Shown one piece after another: positions 33,073-42,400 of a DNA stretch of 64,000 nt (positions within the stretch are counted from its first letter, which is position 1; each line of letters starts with the position of its first letter). The notes beneath the pieces were generated by a model that ran no database searches, was not told the DNA's origin, and saw only the letters and a program-made list of their open reading frames with translations. Source of the stretch: a bacterium. Its GTDB lineage: Bacteria > Armatimonadota > Zipacnadia > Zipacnadales > Zipacnadaceae. The DNA lies in assembly GCA_030602615.1 (NCBI GenBank), contig JAUVZM010000002.1, forward strand, positions 61,427 through 125,426, written 5' to 3'. The translations under genes were made by a program, and so were the position numbers.

Positions 33073-34503
33073 CTACATCTGCCCCAGCTTCTCGCGCAGC
33101 AGTTGGTTGACCAGTTGCGGGTTGGCCTGGCCCCTGGTCTGTCCCATAATATAGCCAACCAGCGCTCCGATGGCCTTTGCCTTGCCGCTCTTGAAGTCTT
33201 CTACAGCCCCCGGATTGTTGGCGATGGCCTCTTCGATCAGCTCCGCCAGCCGGTCCTCGTCGCTGATCTGCTCCAGACCTCGCTCGGCGACGATCTGGTC
33301 AGCCGGCTCGCCGCTTTGGGCCATCTCGGCAAAGACATCTTTGGCGATCTTCCCGCTGATGGCGTCCTTGCCAATGAGGGCCAGCAGCTTGGCGAGGTCC
33401 TTGGGGCTGACCTGTAGATCCGAAATGGGCATATCCTGCTCATTGAGATAGCCCATAATCTCGCTCATCAGCCAGTTACTGGCAGCTTTTGGCGCAGCGC
33501 CAGCGCCCACTGTCTGCTCGTAGTAGCTGGCAATCTCGCGGTCGGCGGTGATGACCTCGGCGTCGTACTCGGGCAAGCCGTGCTCTTCAATCAACCGGCA
33601 GCGCACGGCGGCGGGCAGCTCCGGCATCGAGGCCTGGATGCTCGCGACCCATTCCGGCTCCGGGGCCAGCGGGACCAGGTCCGGCTCAGGAAAGTACATA
33701 TAGTCGTCGGCGCTCTCCTTGCGGCGCATCGTGGCAGTAATATGCTGTTCTTCGTTCCACAGGCGTGTTTCCTGGTACATCTGTTCACCGGTTTGCAGGC
33801 AGCGCCGCTGGCGTTGAATCTCGTACTCGACTGCGTCGTGAACCGAGCGAATTGAATTCAGGTTCTTTATCTCCACCTTGGGTGTAGCCTCGCCGCTGGA
33901 CTCATCAATCAGGTTCACCGTTGGCTCGGCCCGCATTACGCCCTCTTCCATATTTGCCGTTGAGACCCCCAGGTAACGCAGAATCGAGCGCAGCTCGGTG
34001 AGATACTCCCGGCACTCGACGCCGCTGGTAAAGTCCGGTTCGGTGACGATCTCCATCAGGGGAATGCCGCAGCGGTTGTAGTCCACTAGGCTGCGGCCGT
34101 CGGGCAGGTGAATATTCTTGCCAGTGTCCTCTTCCAGGTGAGCGCGGCGGATGCGGATGTGCTTGGGCTGGCCGTTGACCTCCAGGTCAATGTGCCCGCC
34201 ATAGGTCAGCGGCTCCTCGTACTGACTGATCTGGAAATTCTTGGGCAGGTCGGGATAGAAGTAGTTTTTGCGGGCAAAGCGGCAGCGCTCGGCGACCTGG
34301 CAGCTTAGCGCCAGACCGGTGCGGATGACATACTCGACCGCCTTCTTATTGGGCACCGGCAGTGAACCAGGCAGGCCCAGGCAGACCGGGCAGCAGCGGC
34401 TGTTGGGCTCGGCCCCAAACTCAGCCCGACAGCGACAGAACATCTTCGATTCAGTGTCCAGTTCTGCGTGTACTTCTATACCGATACAGGGCCTAAACGC
34501 CAT
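33073..34503 (-). CDS. gatB: Asp-tRNA(Asn)/Glu-tRNA(Gln) amidotransferase subunit B
   Basis: 476 residues, the normal length. The start is typical (G-I-E-V-H-A-E-L-D-T-E-S-K-M-F-C), with the zinc-site cysteines C-R-C and C-C-P-V-C-L-G-L-P-G. The kinase-like core (Y-F-Y-P-D-L-P-K-N-F-Q-I-S-Q-Y) and the C-terminal YqeY-like tail that holds the tRNA (residues 325-476) are complete. GatB activates misacylated tRNA with ATP and works with GatA and GatC, encoded 20 kb away at 53200-54985. Confidence 0.95.
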   Translation of the reverse strand: MAFRPCIGIEVHAELDTESKMFCRCRAEFGAEPNSRCCPVCLGLPGSLPVPNKKAVEYVIRTGLALSCQVAERCRFARKNYFYPDLPKNFQISQYEEPLTYGGHIDLEVNGQPKHIRIRRAHLEEDTGKNIHLPDGRSLVDYNRCGIPLMEIVTEPDFTSGVECREYLTELRSILRYLGVSTANMEEGVMRAEPTVNLIDESSGEATPKVEIKNLNSIRSVHDAVEYEIQRQRRCLQTGEQMYQETRLWNEEQHITATMRRKESADDYMYFPEPDLVPLAPEPEWVASIQASMPELPAAVRCRLIEEHGLPEYDAEVITADREIASYYEQTVGAGAAPKAASNWLMSEIMGYLNEQDMPISDLQVSPKDLAKLLALIGKDAISGKIAKDVFAEMAQSGEPADQIVAERGLEQISDEDRLAELIEEAIANNPGAVEDFKSGKAKAIGALVGYIMGQTRGQANPQLVNQLLREKLGQM

Positions 34504-34704
34504 AATAATCTACTCCCGACAGCCTTACTAATAGCAGCGGGGATTTCCTGGGGGCCACATAGACCTGACACTGACCACCCACAGGCAATTCTATCAGGAA
34601 GTAGGCTGGCGTGCAAGTGAAGAGCCAGCCGGTGTTAATGTCAACAACCGTTGGTTCAGAGCAGGCTGACTCTCCCGCAACACGGCAGGCGGCTTGCCGG
34701 TGGA

Positions 34705-37317
34705 TTACTCGATGACCGGCTCGCCGACCAGGACGCCGTAGTGCATGTCTGTGAGACTGCGGCCGTCGTCAAGCTCTCCGGACAGCTTCAGGTCGGAGCG
34801 CGATGCGATGGGCTCGGGCAGGCGCAGGGTCACGTAACCCGCTGCCGTCCAACCGTCCTTCTCCACCCAGGGCTTGGGTTCGTCGGGGATAGTGACTAAA
34901 CAATCAATCGGCTCACTGTAGCCGCTGGCAGGAGCTGTGAAGCTGTTGGTGATAGTTGATTTACTCCAGGTCTCGGGCAACTGCCAGGTAATCTGGCCCG
35001 ACACCGCCTGGTCGGTATAGTTGTACACCGTGACTCGCAGGTTGTGCTCGACGCCTGGCGGCAAAGCTAGCCCTTTGACCAACTGGGTGGCCGTGACGAA
35101 ATCAGCTACCGCGAATACCTTCAGGAGTTTGGGCTGTTCCAGATTTGACAGCAGCACCGCTGTATTGTGCAGGCCGGTTGCCGCCCGATAGGCACCGCCG
35201 TGGCGGTGTTGGACAGCTCGGTCAATCTGCTGTCGAGCCCGATCCAGGGACTGCTGGGCCAGCGGCCAGTTAAGCCCGTTTGCTGTGATTCGTATCTCAA
35301 GCTGTTCCATACGGCTCAGCAGTTTGTCAATGAACCGCGCCTGAGGATTATGCACCTCCCAGGCGCGATCCCGTGCGTCGGCCACCCGCCCCAGCCATTC
35401 GGTAAGAGTTTCCAGCCGATAGACTATATGGTGGGTAGGTCCGTGGATGTAGCCGGCTGGCTCGCAGTTGCGCACGGTACGGTAGAGCTGACCGTGGGTT
35501 ACCATCTGGGGGATGCCCAGAGCGCGGGGCCCGACTCGAGGCCGCTGATCGCACATATCGGTGGCCCACTCGATGGCGCGGCGAAACTGCCGGGGCCAGT
35601 CCGACCAGGCCCAGGCGGCATCCTGCTCCAGCGGGCCGATATATCCGAAGACGCGGTCGGTCTCAAAGCCCTGCTCTGTGGTTAAGTAGATTTCGGCTTG
35701 ATTGCGAATCGCCTGCGCCAGGTAATAGTAGTGTACTCCGTAGATTACCAGCGGCTTGGCCGTCAGCGTCACTGGCGAGGTGGTGTCCTGCCCGGGCATG
35801 GGGAACCTCTTGCCCATCTCGTCATAGTAGTGGGCATCGCTGGCCAGGGTGATGTTGACTGTTGCATTTCCGTCGGACCAGCAGATAAGCATCGGTCTGC
35901 CGTGCTTGAGGAAGAGATTGGCTTCAACTGTCTCGCCCAGGTCAATCGGCCCCACGTAGGTGGCGTCAGATAGCAGCCAGCGGGCCACGGCAAACGCCAC
36001 ATACTTGGCGTTAGGCACTAGCTTGCCGTTCTTGCTGTATAGAAGTGCTGAAGAAGCCGGATCAGCCGCGCCCACCACCCGGCCGCCGGCGAATACGCAC
36101 CAGGTGTGCTCCTGCCACTTCTTCAGGGTGGTGTAGAGCCTGATCATATATTGAGTTTCCGTCAGCGGCGCCGGCGCGGAGGGATATGTCTCGGTGTGAC
36201 TGGAGGGATGGAATATTCCGTAGCCGTTGCCGATTTGGGGAGCACCGGTGTAGTACTTCACCAGAGTATTGTTGATGTCAGAGCCGCCCCCATGGAAGGC
36301 CAGCTCGTCGAAGTAGTATTTGCAGTTGGCATGATAGGTCATGCCCAGCTCAGTCCAGTGACCGCACGCCCCGCCATACAGCACAATATTGCGAGAGTTA
36401 CTTTTCTTTAGTGTGCAGTAAGCAATGCGCAGCAGATCCAGATACCTTTCCCAGTAGCCATAGTAGAAGGCCTGGTCAACTTCATTCCAGATCTCCCAGC
36501 GGTTGACCAGCGGCAAATCCTGCGAGGCCAGTGCCTCGGAGCGAGGGATTATCTGCTCTGAAGGCCAGTGTACAGTCTGCGCCCCCAGATAATCGGCCAT
36601 GAGCTGGACAAAACCAGCCCAGTGAGTCGTTTCCGCCGGCGCCCAGGTGTGGGTAGCCCCTGCCGGCCGGCCGCTAGCGTTTTCCGGTTCCATTCCCGCC
36701 CATCTCGGAGTGTAGCCCAGGATCGGAATCCACTGAATCCCGTACTTGCTGAACAACTGGGCGTGGGCCTGGGCTTTGGCCAGCGAATAGTTGCCTTCGG
36801 TCGGCTCGCTGTTGACCCAATCCATATCACCGCGAACCAGCCTGACCCCAGCCTGGGCCAGAGCCTCGACCAATTCCTCGCCAGGATTGTTCAGATGGAA
36901 GCCAAAGATGCCGTACTCGCCAGCCTCCTCGTCGGGGCGAGGAATTACGCAGAAGGCATCGCTGACCTGCTCGCCAGTGGCGAAATCCAGAGTAAGGTAG
37001 TATATGCCAGTGGGCATCCTGAAGGGCACGGGCAAGTTACGCGGCTCGCTGTTGCCCACTTGTAAAGTGTTGACGATGCGGCGACGCCCCTCATAGTCGA
37101 AGATAGTGTAAGTCGCCTGCTGCTGGGGTCCGCTGACTGTGACTGTCAGGTAGATGGACTCCCCCGGAAAGAAGGCGCGCGCCGGACGCGGCGCTGTGAT
37201 CGTGCAGGAAAATTCCTGGGCGACGGCACATAGCGGCAGACATATTATTAGAGCCGCCGTGGCCGCTGTCACTACCGAGGCCGCCAGAGCCTTCGTGAAG
37301 CCGCTTGTGGTTGTCAC
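34705..37317 (-). CDS. Large exported glycoside-hydrolase-like protein (clan A fold)
   Basis: 870 residues from a GTG with GGAGG about 10 bases upstream. The signal peptide covers residues 10-34. A beta-sandwich domain follows (about 40-130), then a TIM-barrel-like region from about 135: G-V-R-L-V-R-G-D-M-D-W, Y-G-I-Q-W-I-P-I-L-G-Y-T-P-R-W and, near residue 277, W-E-I-W-N-E-V-D. The W-N-E tripeptide is the acid/base signature of clan GH-A enzymes such as GH39 and GH5. The catalytic nucleophile could not be assigned. A helical stretch (about 680-730) and a C-terminal beta domain, with a short W-Q-L-P-E-T-W segment, close the protein. It probably acts on extracellular polysaccharide. No transporter genes for its products lie beside it. 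Confidence 0.75.
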   Translation of the reverse strand: MTTTSGFTKALAASVVTAATAALIICLPLCAVAQEFSCTITAPRPARAFFPGESIYLTVTVSGPQQQATYTIFDYEGRRRIVNTLQVGNSEPRNLPVPFRMPTGIYYLTLDFATGEQVSDAFCVIPRPDEEAGEYGIFGFHLNNPGEELVEALAQAGVRLVRGDMDWVNSEPTEGNYSLAKAQAHAQLFSKYGIQWIPILGYTPRWAGMEPENASGRPAGATHTWAPAETTHWAGFVQLMADYLGAQTVHWPSEQIIPRSEALASQDLPLVNRWEIWNEVDQAFYYGYWERYLDLLRIAYCTLKKSNSRNIVLYGGACGHWTELGMTYHANCKYYFDELAFHGGGSDINNTLVKYYTGAPQIGNGYGIFHPSSHTETYPSAPAPLTETQYMIRLYTTLKKWQEHTWCVFAGGRVVGAADPASSALLYSKNGKLVPNAKYVAFAVARWLLSDATYVGPIDLGETVEANLFLKHGRPMLICWSDGNATVNITLASDAHYYDEMGKRFPMPGQDTTSPVTLTAKPLVIYGVHYYYLAQAIRNQAEIYLTTEQGFETDRVFGYIGPLEQDAAWAWSDWPRQFRRAIEWATDMCDQRPRVGPRALGIPQMVTHGQLYRTVRNCEPAGYIHGPTHHIVYRLETLTEWLGRVADARDRAWEVHNPQARFIDKLLSRMEQLEIRITANGLNWPLAQQSLDRARQQIDRAVQHRHGGAYRAATGLHNTAVLLSNLEQPKLLKVFAVADFVTATQLVKGLALPPGVEHNLRVTVYNYTDQAVSGQITWQLPETWSKSTITNSFTAPASGYSEPIDCLVTIPDEPKPWVEKDGWTAAGYVTLRLPEPIASRSDLKLSGELDDGRSLTDMHYGVLVGEPVIE

Positions 37318-37686
37318 GCGTTGTTTGCCTCCCTGTCAAGCGCTGTGGGTTCTTCCACCCCATATTTCGGACGATGATATTGCTTCTTGAACATCGGCAG
37401 GAAGCTACCATAGCTGTAGCAGTGTCGGTGGGATTAGCAGGACAACTCTTGGACAATAGCTTTGCCTGACTGACCCGGACAGCCCAACGCTGTGCGGAGG
37501 AAATTAAATTCCCTGGACGGAGGAGGAGATCGGCAGGTTTTGGAGAATTTCTGTAAGTGGTGAGAAGCGCTGGCAAGCATTTTTTACCTTGACGCATTTG
37601 GGAGGCTGTGATACCATCCTTTGGCACCTATTATTTGCTGTTAGCAACAGTTGTGGCAGCGGACCTAAGAAGTGAGGTTAGTGGCG
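37318..37686. other. Divergent intergenic region between the GH-like gene and the FtsX operon
   Basis: The 369 bases hold the start regions of two divergent genes. The only clear signal is the promoter for the plus-strand operon at 37589-37617. No RNA gene, repeat or further open frame with a ribosome site is seen. Confidence 0.5.
37589..37617 (+). promoter_or_regulatory. Promoter of the FtsX/ABC operon
   Basis: TTGACG (37589-37594) and TACCAT (37612-37617) are separated by 17 bases, about 70 bases before the ATG at 37687. Confidence 0.5.
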
Positions 37687-38439
37687 ATGCTTGACGTTGA
37701 AGGTTTGGCCAAGGCGACCGGTGCGGGCGGGAAAGAGAAGATTAAGATTCAAAGGCAGATCACCCTGCCTTGGGTGGAGGCGGTGCGCATCAGCGTGCGG
37801 AATGTAACTATCCGGCTGGGCCGGACCATGATTACAGCCTCAGGCATCGTGCTGGGGATTGCCTTCTTAAGTTCGGTGTGGACCAGTGGTGTGATTCAAG
37901 ACGGTCTGCAGCAGGCTCGCTTCGAACAGGAGCGCGAACTTGTAGCTGCCACCACCCGTGACCAAGCTAAACCCGACGGCGGTAAGACCGAGGATAGCGC
38001 TGCCGTCCCGGGAGAAGAAAAGCAAGCCCAGAATAGCAAACGAATTTGGCTGGTGGTTATGTCTCTGCTGGTCTGCGGGGTTGGTATCACTAATGCGATG
38101 TTGATGTCGGTGACCGAGCGCTTTCGGGAGATTGGGACGATGAAATGCCTGGGAGCGTTGGACAGCTTTATTGTCCGACTGTTCCTGATCGAGGCGATAG
38201 CGCTGGGTGTACTTGGTTCAGTGCTCGGGACGCTTTTGGGCCATCTGGCGATGCTGGGCATTTTTGCCCTTCGGGAACGTAGTCTGTCTGTGGCCGCCAA
38301 GATGGATTGGGGCCAGATGCTGACGTATCTGCTGCTGTGCATACTGATTGGTACGGTGTTGTCATTGGTTTCTGCGATCGCTCCGGCGGTGCGGGCAGCT
38401 CGTATGCGGCCGGCAGTCGCCCTGCAGACTGAAATATAG
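37687..38439 (+). CDS. Minimal FtsX-type ABC permease
   Basis: About 250 residues from the ATG at 37687, which has GAGGT 8 bases upstream; in-frame GTGs at 37672 and 37681 are less likely. The first helix is at residues 40-58 (R-T-M-I-T-A-S-G-I-V-L-G-I-A-F). A polar segment of about 60 residues takes the place of the usual 200-residue MacB periplasmic domain. Three helices form the FtsX core, with N-A-M-L-M-S-V-T-E-R-F-R-E-I-G-T-M-K-C-L-G-A before helix 3, and the chain ends A-R-M-R-P-A-V-A-L-Q-T-E-I as in MacB/LolC. It likely pairs with the ATPase encoded 51 bases downstream and with the giant permease. Confidence 0.82.
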   Translation: MLDVEGLAKATGAGGKEKIKIQRQITLPWVEAVRISVRNVTIRLGRTMITASGIVLGIAFLSSVWTSGVIQDGLQQARFEQERELVAATTRDQAKPDGGKTEDSAAVPGEEKQAQNSKRIWLVVMSLLVCGVGITNAMLMSVTERFREIGTMKCLGALDSFIVRLFLIEAIALGVLGSVLGTLLGHLAMLGIFALRERSLSVAAKMDWGQMLTYLLLCILIGTVLSLVSAIAPAVRAARMRPAVALQTEI

Positions 38440-38490
38440 CCGAAGCGCACAGATCCTAAGCTCAGTTTTGCCAGGTGAGGAAAGAGGAAA

Positions 38491-39381
38491 ATGGCGAAGA
38501 TAGAATGTCCGGAATGCGGCGAACAGATCGAAACAACCGGCATCGTCACTGTCTGTCCCAAGTGTGGGGCTGACCTGCGCGAGGTTATGGAGGCCGTGGG
38601 GCACGAGCGCGACGAACGGATGAAGACTATTGTCCGCGACGACTCGGTTACTACCCATGAATTTATCGTGCGCACCCGTGATTTGAAAAAGATCTATGTC
38701 ATGGGCGAGATCGAGGTGCCGGCACTGCGAGATGTCGACTTGGACGTGCGGCGCGGAGAATACCTTTCCATTATGGGACCGTCGGGTTCGGGCAAAAGCA
38801 CGCTTTTCAACATGATCGGCGGTCTGGACAAACCTACCGCCGGTCGCTGCTTTATCGAAGAGGTGGATATGGCGCAACTGGACGCCTTCGAGCTGGCCTG
38901 GTTGCGGTGCCGAAAGATCGGCTATATTTTCCAGACCTTTAACCTAATCCCGGTTATGACTGCTATGGAGAATATCACCCTTCCGATGATCTTTGCCGGG
39001 ATGAGTACCGACGAGATGATGGACCGCGGCCGCGAGCTACTCGATATGGTTGGGCTGGGTGACCGTCTAGATCACAAACCCTACGAGCTGTCCGGTGGCC
39101 AGCAGCAGCGCGTGGCGGTGGCCCGGGCCCTGGCCAATTCACCCGCTATTGTGCTGGCTGACGAGCCTACCGGGAACCTGGATCTGCACACCGGCAAAGA
39201 GATCATCGATCTGCTCAAGGAGCTCAACCAGGCCAGTGGCGTGACGGTGATTTCGGCTACCCACGATCTGAAGATGATTGATGTCTCCGACCGTGTTGTG
39301 CATATCCGCGATGGCGAGATCGAGCGCATCGAACACCGCGCCGATATCGATCTCGAAGTCGGCGGGATGGGTGAAGAGTAG
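38491..39381 (+). CDS. MacB/LolD-type ABC ATPase with N-terminal zinc ribbon
   Basis: 296 residues. The first 30 form a zinc ribbon (C6, C9, C22, C25: C-P-E-C and C-P-K-C), not normally present in this ATPase family. The ATPase domain starts at about 55. Walker A is G-P-S-G-S-G-K-S-T, the Q-loop is I-F-Q-T-F-N-L-I-P, the signature is L-S-G-G-Q-Q-Q-R-V-A-V-A-R-A-L-A and Walker B is I-V-L-A-D-E-P-T-G-N-L-D; a switch His is in S-A-T-H-D. The N-L-I-P and E-P-T-G-N-L-D motifs place it with LolD and MacB mechanotransmission ATPases. It sits between two FtsX permeases on the same strand and should drive both. Confidence 0.92.
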   Translation: MAKIECPECGEQIETTGIVTVCPKCGADLREVMEAVGHERDERMKTIVRDDSVTTHEFIVRTRDLKKIYVMGEIEVPALRDVDLDVRRGEYLSIMGPSGSGKSTLFNMIGGLDKPTAGRCFIEEVDMAQLDAFELAWLRCRKIGYIFQTFNLIPVMTAMENITLPMIFAGMSTDEMMDRGRELLDMVGLGDRLDHKPYELSGGQQQRVAVARALANSPAIVLADEPTGNLDLHTGKEIIDLLKELNQASGVTVISATHDLKMIDVSDRVVHIRDGEIERIEHRADIDLEVGGMGEE

Positions 39382-39479
39382 CAGCGAACAAGCAAACCAC
39401 GCCCCAGGAGCGGACGCCGGCGGGCGGGCCCGCACAGATAGTGTCAAATACCACTTCGGGTGGTGAATGTCAGGTGAGC

Positions 39480-42400
39480 ATGCGGTATTGGAGAGGCTCT
39501 TCTGTTCTGATTGGAGTCCTAGGGTGGCTGCTGATTAGTGGGGTTTGGACTGGCGCGCAAATAGAGGAGCCGGTGTTGACCTCTGAGACGGACTACGAGG
39601 CAGTAGCTGGCCTGGTCTCACGGGACGAAATCGCCCAGACCATTGAGCGCCTGGCGGCAGCCGACAGTCGGGTCACCGGCTACCCGGGCTACGAGCAGGC
39701 TGCCCGGCACGTCGAGCAGCGATTCCGCGCCCTAGAGCTTCAGGACGTTACTGTCGAAGAGTTTACCACGCTGGTTCCCTGGTCTGATCCAGAGCGGGGA
39801 CCGGCCGCTACGGTAGCCACCACTGATGGTCACGAGCGGGAAATCCTGCCCATCTGGCCTAACCTGGTACGCTGCCCGAAGACCCCGCCTGGTGGCTTGA
39901 CGGGTAAGCTGATCTACGCCGGCAATGGGGAACTGCGTTCCTTCAATGGTCTAGAAGTCATCGATAGCATAGTGATGGTTGACTTCAATTGTGGTAACCG
40001 GTGGTTCAATGCGCCGCTTTTGGGTGCCCAGGCTGTGTTGTTCATTGAGCCGAATACGACTCTGCGCGGCGAGGCCGAAGAGAAGTTCCTCTCAATGCCC
40101 GTTAACATCCCTCGTTTCTGGGTTCCCAAAGAGACCGCCGACTACCTGTTGGCCCGTTTGACGGCCAATCCCGATACGCAGGTCACGGTCAAGTGCGATA
40201 TGGAGTGGAAGGAAGTTACCGCCAAGAACATCACCGGGCGCATTCAGGGGACCGACCCGCGTCTGAGCAAGCAGCAGGTGGTATTGCAGGCTTACTACGA
40301 TTCCATCTCCATCACACCCACCCAGGCCCCTGGTGCAGAGAATGCTTCCAGTATCGCTGCTCTTTTTCAACTCATCAAGGCCTTCAAGCAGCATCCCCCC
40401 AAGCGTAGCGTGGTATTTCTGGCTACTGCTGGTCATTTCGAGGGTTTAGCCGGTACAAAGAACTTCGTCCGTGAACGTATCCGGGGAGCGCGGAGTGACA
40501 CACATGTAAAGAGACTATTCAATGTAGCCCAAGAGGCCCGTGAAGGGATAGAAAACATAACCCGGCGGCTGTGGACCGAGCCTGTGGGGCAATATCATCT
40601 CCAGCGCCAGCCGCGGCCGCTTGATGAACAACTGCGCGGCCTCCGGCCGCTGTTAGGCAAGGTAAACGCCGCCGCCGAAAAGGCCGATCTGTTGCATCGT
40701 GTAGTAGAATACGCCCGCCGCACTGATCCGAATGCCGGCAAGCTGGTTGCGTACCAGTTGACCGAAGAAGAGATAGCCGAACGCAAGCGGCTCGTGGACA
40801 AATTCGACAGTCGGGTGTCCCAGATCAAGCAGGCGGCCGTGAAAGTCCAGAGCGCCATCAAACAGGCACAGAGCCTCAGCCCTGATGACAGCGATGAGCG
40901 GAAAAACACCGCCCTGGAGAAGACCAAGGAAGCCATCAATGACCTGACTGCAGCTCTCGACTTCAGCGAAGAGAACATCTACTTGTGGTTCTCGGTCGAT
41001 CTGTCCAGTCACAATGACACCTTGGGTCTGTTTTATAAGGCCTACTATTACAACTACGGGGAAGGTGATCAATGGCGCTTTTCCGATGTGGGCAAGAAAG
41101 CGCGTGAGTATGCTGAGTTGATCGGGCGGGAACTATCCATCTCTGCTCAGGAGCACTTCGTAGATGGCATAAATGCCATCAAGGGCAAGGAATGGCACAC
41201 TCATATGGCGGGTCACCTCGCCCTATCCAGCGAAGTGGCCACGTTGGCTGGGATACCCGGCCTGGGTTTTGCTACGGTAGACGATTCCCGCCCCCTGGTG
41301 GATACCGCACTTGATCTGCCCGAGGCGGTGGATGTTGATAACCTGGTCGTACAGACGCAGTTGTTGAGCTGCCTGCTGGTTGATCTGATTTCGCTGGAAC
41401 AGCCTGACGATATCTATGAGATTGACCTGGCTGATAATTTCGTTGAGGTCAAGGGGCGACTGGTGGAATTCGATCCTCAGGAGGCCACCTTCCCCGACAA
41501 GTCTGTGGCCCGTGCTGTTGCGCTGGCTCGTCCGCGGCGAAAGACCTGTATGGGAGTGCGCGGCCAGGCCTTCGATATGTCGAGTCCAATCCCAGCCGAA
41601 GACGAGAATGCCGAGCAGGCCAGCCGAGGAATTCACGGCAAAAGGGGTGCTCGCTACTGCCTCGTGGGACTGCCGAATGTGCGAGCCGTGGGTGATAAAG
41701 TCACCGTCGAAGGCTACAAGCTGGACGAGCAGACCGGGGCAATCCGCATGGCTCCCGATCAGGGCGTCAATGGTGCTAAGGCCGAGCCCATTGAATTTGC
41801 GCTTAACCAGCCTATAAAGCCCGCGACGGTGGTGCTGTTCCATTGCCGACCTATGGCCATCTATGATATGATTGACCAGCGGTTCTTCGAGCTGCTTTCT
41901 GAGATCTACGTCTACGATAGTGTCAGCGATGCGGCCCCGACTGAGTACGGCTACGCCCTGCCCTTGCCTGCCAGGGAGCTGACTTCCAGCTACGAGCCAG
42001 TAGCGGTAGTGTTCGCTCCGCCTGGTATGCGGGTCAAAGTAACAATGGGCGCCAGCCTGCTAGGCTTGCAGTTCTTGCTCATCAACGCCACCGAGGACAC
42101 ACCCATCGGGGCTGGATACCTTGTTGATGCCAACCCCTCGCTGTACGCTACGCCCTATCGAGTCGCTCTGGATATGTGGCGCCTGGATGAGTACCGTATG
42201 AGTCGGTTGGAGAAGCATGGCATCGAAAATGACCGACTTCAGGATGTCCATAGCCAGGCCCGCAAAGAGTTGGACAATGCGGCGAGTTTCCTGCGCGCCC
42301 GTCAGTATGATGAGTTCTTCAGCCGGGCGCGCTCGGCCTGGAGCAAAGAATCAAGCGCCTATCCTCAGGTCCGTTCTACCGAAAACGACGTCATCAAGGG

